7,030 bases of DNA from positions 1 through 7,030 of the forward strand of contig JAJPZD010000003.1 of the NCBI GenBank assembly GCA_021204605.1, given 5' to 3'. Below are positions 1 through 5,672 of this stretch, piece by piece. The position numbers and the translations under genes were made by a program. Positions within the stretch are counted from its first letter, which is position 1. Each line of letters opens with the position of its first letter. The notes beneath the pieces were generated by a model. The model saw only the letters and a program-made list of their open reading frames with translations, was not told where the DNA came from and searched no databases. Source of the DNA: Prevotella sp. (GTDB lineage: Bacteria > Bacteroidota > Bacteroidia > Bacteroidales > Bacteroidaceae).

Positions 1-1304
1 TACTGCTTTCTGCCGTCCTCGAATTTGAGCATCACGGCAATGAGGATTGCGATGAGGCCAAAGATGGCGAAGATTGCCATTGTGAGGGTGTAGTTGTTGA
101 ATTTACCGTTCACCCAACCGATAAGCAACGGCACGAGGGCAAGTCCGATGTTCTGGATATAGAATATTATGGCGTATGCCGAACCCAACTGCTTCATCGG
201 GATGATTTTCGGTACGGAGGGCCACATGGCACTCGGAACGAGAGAGAATGCTATACCCAAAACAATCATTATGATGATAGCGAACCAGCCGTAAGGCATG
301 ATTGGCAGGGCGAAAAGAACGTGTACGCAGGTGAGCATCACAGAACCGATTATCATCAATGTGGCACCACGCCCAATCTTGTCATATACCGTTCCGAACA
401 AAGGAGTGAGGAATATCGTTCCGAAAGGCAGAAGGGCAGGGATTGCACCAGCCATGTCAACAGGAACGTTGTACTTAGCAATCATCAGTTTTGCGGCGAA
501 TTTCAGGAATGGGAACACACCGCTGTAGAACATGAGGCAGAGCAGTGTGATAAGCCAGAAGCCCTTGTTCGTGAAAATCAGTTTTAAGTCGGACAACTTG
601 AAGCCCTCATCATCGGAATTCTCTGTTTTTGTACTGTCAGAGTAGGCATCAAGTTTCTTGTCCATGAACGTGTAAACGATGAATGCGAGCAGTCCGATAA
701 GCAGACAGATGACACCGAACAGAACTGGTGCGCCAACGGTGCTGAAATGCTTTGCGAGAGGCAATGAGAATGCGAGGGCTGCCGCCGTGCCGAGACGGGC
801 GAGTGCAACCTGCGTACCCATTGCAAGGGCGAGCTCATGCCCTGTGAACCATTTGGCGATAACCTTTGAGACCGTGATACCGGTAATTTCGCAACCCACA
901 CCGAATATTGCGAAGCCCAAAGATGCGATTATCACTTGTGTCTGGAAACCGAAAATAGTACCGCTAAAATCATTTGTTACGGCATAGAATTTGATTAAGG
1001 CGCCGATGAACATCAGTGCAGAACTCATTATGCCAGTAAAGCGGATGCCACACTTGTCGAGGATCAGTCCGCCGAAGAACAGCATCAGCAGGAACACGTT
1101 GATGTAGCCGTATGAACCACTGAAGAAGCCATATTCGGTGGATGACCAGCCAAGACCGAGACCACCTTCGCCCTTGGGGGCGGTCAACAACACCTCCAAA
1201 GGAGACATTACGTCAGTTATAAAATATCCCATCATCATGGTGAACGCCACGATGAGGAGGGCAATCCATCGCGCCCCTGCGGAGTCGCTGAGTTTTTTTG
1301 TCAT
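1..1304 (-). CDS. MFS transporter, MFSD1-like (possible dipeptide carrier), cut at its 3' end
   Basis: Inner-membrane transporter of the major facilitator superfamily. The frame is open from ATG at 1304 to the left edge, giving 434 complete codons and then TA, which could be Tyr or a stop; the family's usual 420-470 residues suggest the end is at or very near this point. It is highly hydrophobic, with about twelve membrane segments: roughly 12-31, 60-82, 90-110, 124-146, 163-185 and 192-213, then a charged cytoplasmic loop (214-247), then six more to residue 427. MFS motif A appears in both halves: GGLILDKCGIR (78-88) and LFGTVYDKIGRG (302-313). From memory, the stretch FGVGCEI...KWFTGHELALAMGTQVALARLG (134-172) resembles human MFSD1 (FGIGGES...WFKGKELNLVFGLQLSMARIG), a lysosomal dipeptide uniporter. 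The substrate is therefore an inference. An in-frame ATG at 1310 would add Met-Val; 1304 is preferred because GGA lies six bases before it, but this is undecided. It lies 263-269 bp downstream of the peptidase gene. Confidence 0.93.
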   Translation of the reverse strand, partial: MTKKLSDSAGARWIALLIVAFTMMMGYFITDVMSPLEVLLTAPKGEGGLGLGWSSTEYGFFSGSYGYINVFLLMLFFGGLILDKCGIRFTGIMSSALMFIGALIKFYAVTNDFSGTIFGFQTQVIIASLGFAIFGVGCEITGITVSKVIAKWFTGHELALAMGTQVALARLGTAAALAFSLPLAKHFSTVGAPVLFGVICLLIGLLAFIVYTFMDKKLDAYSDSTKTENSDDEGFKLSDLKLIFTNKGFWLITLLCLMFYSGVFPFLKFAAKLMIAKYNVPVDMAGAIPALLPFGTIFLTPLFGTVYDKIGRGATLMIIGSVMLTCVHVLFALPIMPYGWFAIIIMIVLGIAFSLVPSAMWPSVPKIIPMKQLGSAYAIIFYIQNIGLALVPLLIGWVNGKFNNYTLTMAIFAIFGLIAILIAVMLKFEDGRKQ

Positions 1305-1315
1305 TACCATTCCAA

Positions 1316-1350
1316 AAGAATTAAGAATTAAGAATTAAGAATTAAGAATT
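1316..1350. repeat. Five perfect tandem copies of AAGAATT (AATTCTT on the coding strand)
   Basis: Positions 1316-1322, 1323-1329, 1330-1336, 1337-1343 and 1344-1350 are identical 7-bp units with no interruption. The tract ends 11 bp before the transporter ATG at 1304, or 5 bp before the alternative ATG at 1310, so it occupies the expected 5' leader and ribosome-binding region. It is outside the reading frame: reading upstream from the start codon, the frame meets TAA inside the tract with no earlier start. A change in copy number would therefore alter leader length or spacing and leave the protein frame intact. Short perfect tandem repeats of this kind can gain or lose units by strand slippage; whether this one varies is unknown. 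Confidence 0.97.
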
Positions 1351-1367
1351 GGGCTTGCGCCTTGCTC

Positions 1368-1400
1368 TTTGTTTGAGTTTCCTCTTGTTATTTGTTTGAG
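1368..1400. repeat. Pair of 10-bp direct repeats, TTTGTTTGAG
   Basis: TTTGTTTGAG occurs at 1368-1377 and again at 1391-1400, start to start 23 bp apart, between the heptamer tract and the structured element. The spacing is about two helical turns, which would suit a dimeric regulator, but nothing else supports an operator. TTTG resembles the -33 box of Bacteroidetes promoters on the plus strand, but no TAnnTTTG box follows at the right distance and no plus-strand gene lies downstream. The repeat is real; a function is not shown. Confidence 0.6.
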
Positions 1401-1402
1401 AC

Positions 1403-1495
1403 GGACATAATAAATTACCTGCGGTGATTTCTCTTACGCTTGGCATAGCTCGAACACGTTCGGCTCTGCTCTCGCTTAATCGAGAAATTATGTCC
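1403..1495. repeat. Structured intergenic element bounded by 9-bp inverted repeats
   Basis: GGACATAAT at 1403-1411 is the exact reverse complement of ATTATGTCC at 1487-1495, enclosing about 75 bp. Inside lie two adjacent hairpins. One (1443-1469) pairs in three blocks, TGC/GCA, AGC/GCT and CGAAC/GTTCG, broken by one mismatch and one bulged base. The other (1470-1485) pairs TCTCG with CGAGA around a six-base loop. The second hairpin abuts the outer arm with one base between. The element lies wholly in the spacer upstream of the transporter gene and would be transcribed on the minus strand if the peptidase message reads through. It could be an untranslated RNA fold, a small dispersed extragenic repeat or a MITE-like remnant. 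No obvious target-site duplication was seen. The hairpin core recalls repeats I believe are common between Bacteroidales genes, but that is from memory. Confidence 0.6.
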
Positions 1496-1573
1496 TTACA
1501 CTTAGCGGTAGGTTTGCTTGCGTGTATTCTCTCTGTTCCCTCCATATGGGGGAGGATTAGGGAAGGGACTCCT

Positions 1574-3745
1574 TTACTTCAGCCAGCGGTCAAGCCAGTT
1601 GAAGAAGGTGCGTTGCCAGAGGATGCCGTTCTGGGGTTTCAATACCCAGTGGTTCTCGTCGGGGAAGATGAGGAGTTCGGCAGGGATGCCACGCATACGG
1701 GCGGCATTGAACGCACCCATACCCTGATTGGCATTGATACGATAATCTTTCTCACCATGTATGCAGAGAATAGGAGTGTCCCACATGTCAACAAACTTAT
1801 GAGGGGAGTTCTCGTATGTGCGCCTTGCGTTTTCCGTCATATCTTTGTTCCAGAAAGCATCGTCATACTCCCAATTGCTGAACCAAGCCTCCTCAGTATC
1901 AGTGTACATTGATTCAAGATTGAAAGCACCGTCGTGAGCGATGAAACACTTGAAACGCTTGTCGTGATGCCCTGCAAGGTAGTAGATACTGAAACCACCG
2001 AAACTTGCGCCCACTGCACCGAGGCGGTTGCGGTCAACGTAAGGCAAGTTGTCGCAGGCATCATCAATAGCACTGAGATAATCATTCATGCACTGTCCTG
2101 TCCAGTCGCCCGATATCTCCTCGTTCCACTCACTGCCAAAGCCAGGCAGACCGTGACGGTTGGGGGCAACGATAACATAACCGTTGGCAGCCATGATTTG
2201 GAAATTCCACCGGTAGCTCCAGAATTGTGAGACAGGCGATTGCGGGCCACCCTCACAATATAGTAATGTAGGATATTTTTTAGACTCATCGAAATGAGGC
2301 GGCAGGATAATCCAAACGAGCATGTCCTTGTTGTCGGTTGTCTTTATCCAACGCTCACGCACCTCACCGAATGTCAACTGGTCGTATAAGTGCTTGTTCT
2401 CGAAAGTCAGTTGTTCAACCTTAGATGTTTTCTCTTTTTTTGCAGGAGTAACGGCATAGAGTTCTGCACCCTGCGACATACTATGTCTTTCAGCGAGCAG
2501 TGTCTTACCGTCGTTCATCAGTTGCAAAGAACCGTAATCGTTCACGCTGTCAGTAAGCTGCATCACATTACCTTTCAAATCAGTCTGGTAGATGTTCACG
2601 CAAGCGTGCCAAACGCCGATAAAATAAAGAGTCTTCGAGTCATCGCCCCAACAAAATTCATCCACGTTGGAGTCGAAAGATTCCGTAACGTATGACTTTT
2701 CACCTGTGGCGATGTCGTATATACAGAGGCGGTTGCGGTCACTCTCATAACCATTGCGAGCCATGCTGAGCCATGCGATATACTTTCCGTCGGGAGAGAA
2801 TGCAGGGTTCATATCATATCCAGGGTTGTTTTTAAGGTTCTCCTCAGCGTTGACAGCCTGGTTTCTCATCGACTTTGTGGCGTCGATTGGCGGTTCCTGA
2901 TAACCGTCAGGTTTACAAATGTTGACGGTGGTTTTTGTCTCTAAATCATAAAGGTATATGTCAGTATCGGTGGAAATGGCATATTCCACGCCAGTCTTTT
3001 TGCGAGATGTGTAGGCTATCGTCTTAGAATCAGGGCTCCAAGCCAACTGTTCGATACCCCCGAAAGGTTTTACAGGACTCTCGTAAGGCTCACCCTCCAT
3101 GATGTCAATGCCCTCGTTGATACCTTCTGATGTTACGTCAGCGAGGAAAGGGTGGGGGATTGTCTCTACATACTCATCCCAGTGACGGTAGTTCATGTCA
3201 GTTACCAACCGTCCTGAGGCTTTTGGCAGGTCGGATGGATTTTCCTTTATACTCTCGTGATAAGGGAGCTGCTTTATCAGTATTACGTGATTTCCATCAG
3301 GGGAGAACAAGAAGCCATCAATGTCGGTCTTATCCTTTGTCACCTGTACCTTTCCGCTTCCATCAGGATTCATAGTCCATATCTGTCCTTCAAAAAGATA
3401 GGCGATACGAGATCCATTCTCTATCCAGGCGGGGTCGGTTTCATTTTTCTCACTTGTAGTGAGAAGTTGGTTGTTGTTGCCGTCGGAGTCCATGATGTAA
3501 AGGACCTGATGACCCTTGTTTTGTTCCTTGCTGTAATAACCCACCTGATAAACAATCTTCTTTCCGTCGGGTGAAGCCTGATAACCTGCAATACGCCCCA
3601 TTGCCCAAAGAGCCTCTGGAGTCATAAGGTCGGTGTCCAACGTGATGTTGTTCTTGCCAATAAAGGCAGTGTTATCTTGAGCTTTAATTTCACTACATCC
3701 CATTGTCGCAATTAATATCGCTGCAATAATTGTCGTTTTGTTCAT
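1574..3745 (-). CDS. dpp5: Secreted S9-family dipeptidyl-peptidase, DPP5-like
   Basis: A 723-residue serine peptidase of the prolyl-oligopeptidase clan that should release dipeptides from peptide N-termini in the periplasm or at the envelope. Residues 1-22 form an export signal: Lys3, a hydrophobic core at 5-15, then either cleavage near Ala22 or lipid attachment at Cys17. The N-terminal half is a beta-propeller with repeated SPDG-type turns (SPDG 58-61, NPDG 127-130, SPDG 148-151, SPDS 237-240, SPDG 317-320, GDDS 367-370). The C-terminal alpha/beta hydrolase domain (about 455-723) carries EGGP (498-501), the nucleophile in GASFGG (Ser581), the acid in HGEKD (Asp667) and the base in ENHW (His699). 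All triad residues are intact. The length and the region after the nucleophile match Porphyromonas gingivalis DPP5 as I remember it; DPP5 prefers Ala or hydrophobic residues at P1. Other S9 peptidases, such as acylaminoacyl-peptidases, are the main alternative. The ATG lies 20 bp after yidC's stop, behind an AT-rich leader, so it is probably in the same transcript. Confidence 0.93.
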   Translation of the reverse strand: MNKTTIIAAILIATMGCSEIKAQDNTAFIGKNNITLDTDLMTPEALWAMGRIAGYQASPDGKKIVYQVGYYSKEQNKGHQVLYIMDSDGNNNQLLTTSEKNETDPAWIENGSRIAYLFEGQIWTMNPDGSGKVQVTKDKTDIDGFLFSPDGNHVILIKQLPYHESIKENPSDLPKASGRLVTDMNYRHWDEYVETIPHPFLADVTSEGINEGIDIMEGEPYESPVKPFGGIEQLAWSPDSKTIAYTSRKKTGVEYAISTDTDIYLYDLETKTTVNICKPDGYQEPPIDATKSMRNQAVNAEENLKNNPGYDMNPAFSPDGKYIAWLSMARNGYESDRNRLCIYDIATGEKSYVTESFDSNVDEFCWGDDSKTLYFIGVWHACVNIYQTDLKGNVMQLTDSVNDYGSLQLMNDGKTLLAERHSMSQGAELYAVTPAKKEKTSKVEQLTFENKHLYDQLTFGEVRERWIKTTDNKDMLVWIILPPHFDESKKYPTLLYCEGGPQSPVSQFWSYRWNFQIMAANGYVIVAPNRHGLPGFGSEWNEEISGDWTGQCMNDYLSAIDDACDNLPYVDRNRLGAVGASFGGFSIYYLAGHHDKRFKCFIAHDGAFNLESMYTDTEEAWFSNWEYDDAFWNKDMTENARRTYENSPHKFVDMWDTPILCIHGEKDYRINANQGMGAFNAARMRGIPAELLIFPDENHWVLKPQNGILWQRTFFNWLDRWLK

Positions 3746-3765
3746 TTTATTTCAATTTAATCTTA

Positions 3766-5655
3766 TCATTTCCGTTGTTTGGGTTTGTACTGACCTTCGC
3801 GGAGCTTCTTCATTTCGTCGGCTTGCTTCTGCATCTTTTCGAGGCGGGCGGCGAGGCCGGACATTTTCTGCGGGTTGTTCTTGTTCTCCTGGTAGCGGGC
3901 TTCGAGGATGGCAAGGAGTTTCTTGTCATTCGTTGTCTTGCGGAGGAGCCACATTATTGCTGCACTGAAGAACAGAGAGATGAAATAATAGAAGTTAAGA
4001 CCTGCGGAGTAGTCGTTGAACATGAAGAAGAAGAACACAGGCATGAGATACATCATCCATTGCATCATCTTCATTTGGTCGGCTTGAGCTCCTACCATTT
4101 GGTCTTTCTGCTGGCGCATGCTCATTATTGAGTAAAGAACGTTGGCAACACAGAATAAGATACATGTAAGACTGAGGTGGTCGCCGATGAGCCAAACGTT
4201 CTTGTTCCACTCGATAATCGGGTCGTATGTCGAGAGGTCGCTAATCCAAAGGAAACTCTCGCCACGCAATTGGATAGCATTCGGCACAAAATTGAACATT
4301 GCAATCCAGATAGGCATCTGTATAAGCATCGGGAGACAGCCACTCAACGGGCTGACACCATATTTAGAGTACAATGCCATCATCGCCTGCTGCTTCTGCA
4401 TTTGGTCTTCCGGCTTATTGTACTGTTTAGTCGCCTCGTCAAGTTTCGGTTTCAGTACACGCATCTTAGCTGATGACATATAACTTTTCTTAACGAGAGG
4501 GAATGTAATCAACTTCAACAACAGAGTGATGAGGATGAGTATGATACCCATATTGATGTTAAGACCTGTGAGCCAGTCGAATACGTAAAGAGTGAACCAA
4601 CGGTTTATGATGCGGAACAAAGGCCAGCCGAGATAAACGAGGCGTTGCATTTGGAGTTCTTTGTCAAATGAGCTTTCCTTTTCAACACGCTGCAACAGGC
4701 GGAAATCATTCGGGCCATAATAAAACTCAAGCTCGGTGGGCTGTTTTCCTGACGGGTCGAAGAAAGTTTTCATTTTCGCCTCATATTGTTTCAGGTAGCC
4801 AGACCCTTTTTTCTGTGGGATGCTCGTCATCAGGTTGTTCTCACCAAGGTTGTCCTTAGCTATCATCACGGCACTGAAGAACTGGTTTTTGAAAGCCACC
4901 CAGTCGATTTCGTCCTCAATCTCCTTGTCAATTTTCTCACTCGTCTCACTGAGATAGTCGGTGCCGCCCTTTGTAAGGTGATATGTTAAAGAAGCATATC
5001 TATTTTCAAAAGTGAAGCCCCGTTCCTGCTGTCGGCAATGGTCAGTCCAATCTATGCTGAGTTTGTTGTAGTTAGGCGAAAAAATACCCTCCATGCCAGA
5101 GGTACGCAAGGAGAAGTGCAGCAGATAGTCCTTGCCTAATTTATATTCGAACACCAGCAACTTGCCATCGCCTGCGTCTGCCGTCATAGTAACGGTTGAA
5201 TCAGTTATGTTAGAGGGCGTGAAATACAGATTGCTTGTGAGGATATTCGTTTCTTTTCCCTCAAGCAAGAATTTCAGGGAGTGGTCTTTTTTGTCGAAAA
5301 GAGTGAGGTTATCATTGCCAGCATTGTCCTTGAAACCTTTTATCACGGCTTTGTCAACCGTTCCGCCCTTAGTGCTGACGGTAAGCTCAATCTTGGAGTT
5401 CTTCAGTATCACGTCTTTGTTCTCACCTGTCATTGAGGAGTAGAACAAAGCAGTTGTATCTTGGTTTTCGACAATTTTCTCGGTTGCCTGTGCTTCAATT
5501 TTCTGTTGCTTCTCGGCTTCCTGCTTAGCGATGGCTTCTATCGAGTCTTGAATTCTTTTTTCTTCTAATTGTTTTTCAGATGGTTTGTTGTACCAACTGT
5601 ACCCAATGAGCAAGAGCGCGATGAGAACGAAAGCTATTATAGTATTCTTATCCAT
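3766..5655 (-). CDS. yidC: Membrane protein insertase YidC (Oxa1/Alb3 family)
   Basis: A 629-residue inner-membrane insertase that places membrane proteins into the bilayer, alone or with SecYEG. Helix 1 (about 4-21) anchors the chain and is followed by a charged coiled stretch (25-62). A large periplasmic beta-sandwich domain (about 65-335), as in other Gram-negative YidC proteins, comes next. The conserved insertase core follows: helix 2 (369-388), the cytoplasmic hairpin loop (389-435, with AKMRVLKPKL at 396-405), helix 3 (440-458, with PMLIQMPIW), helix 4 (487-510) and helices 5 and 6 (about 533-571). Lys381 occupies the position of the groove arginine (Arg366 of E. coli). The tail (572-629) is long, basic and probably helical, consistent with ribosome contact. 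The start is 17 bp after the pyrG stop, with no visible Shine-Dalgarno sequence. The rnpA-rpmH genes that flank yidC in many bacteria are absent; the pyrG-yidC pairing is, as far as I recall, usual in Bacteroidales. Confidence 0.98.
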   Translation of the reverse strand: MDKNTIIAFVLIALLLIGYSWYNKPSEKQLEEKRIQDSIEAIAKQEAEKQQKIEAQATEKIVENQDTTALFYSSMTGENKDVILKNSKIELTVSTKGGTVDKAVIKGFKDNAGNDNLTLFDKKDHSLKFLLEGKETNILTSNLYFTPSNITDSTVTMTADAGDGKLLVFEYKLGKDYLLHFSLRTSGMEGIFSPNYNKLSIDWTDHCRQQERGFTFENRYASLTYHLTKGGTDYLSETSEKIDKEIEDEIDWVAFKNQFFSAVMIAKDNLGENNLMTSIPQKKGSGYLKQYEAKMKTFFDPSGKQPTELEFYYGPNDFRLLQRVEKESSFDKELQMQRLVYLGWPLFRIINRWFTLYVFDWLTGLNINMGIILILITLLLKLITFPLVKKSYMSSAKMRVLKPKLDEATKQYNKPEDQMQKQQAMMALYSKYGVSPLSGCLPMLIQMPIWIAMFNFVPNAIQLRGESFLWISDLSTYDPIIEWNKNVWLIGDHLSLTCILFCVANVLYSIMSMRQQKDQMVGAQADQMKMMQWMMYLMPVFFFFMFNDYSAGLNFYYFISLFFSAAIMWLLRKTTNDKKLLAILEARYQENKNNPQKMSGLAARLEKMQKQADEMKKLREGQYKPKQRK

Positions 5656-5672
5656 GAGATTATGTGCGTTTA

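Noticed and set aside
1342..1545. Minus-strand open frame of 67 codons filling most of the spacer
   Set aside because: It is read straight through the inverted-repeat element and ends in the heptamer tract. Its product is very basic and low in complexity, with no recognisable domain. It is better explained as a chance frame in repeat DNA.
1538..1556. Hairpin shortly after the peptidase stop as a terminator
   Set aside because: The minus-strand RNA can pair CCUCC with GGAGG around a seven-base loop 17 bases after the stop, but the stem is short and is followed by GAACAGAG and not a U-run. Rho-independent termination is not supported.
1311..1573. Bacteroidetes-type promoter for the transporter
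   Set aside because: I looked for TTTG about 19 bases ahead of TAnnTTTG on the minus strand. TAATTTAT near 1411-1418 is the closest -7 match, but no TTTG lies at the right distance upstream.
1424..1912. Plus-strand open frame of 162 codons
   Set aside because: It runs antisense over the end of the peptidase gene, including conserved catalytic-domain codons, and through the structured spacer element. There is no family resemblance and no promoter.
3730..4131. Plus-strand open frame opposite the yidC 3' end
   Set aside because: It is the antisense shadow of a well-supported YidC C-terminus. Its His/Glu-rich composition simply mirrors the Met/Lys/Gln codons of the real gene.
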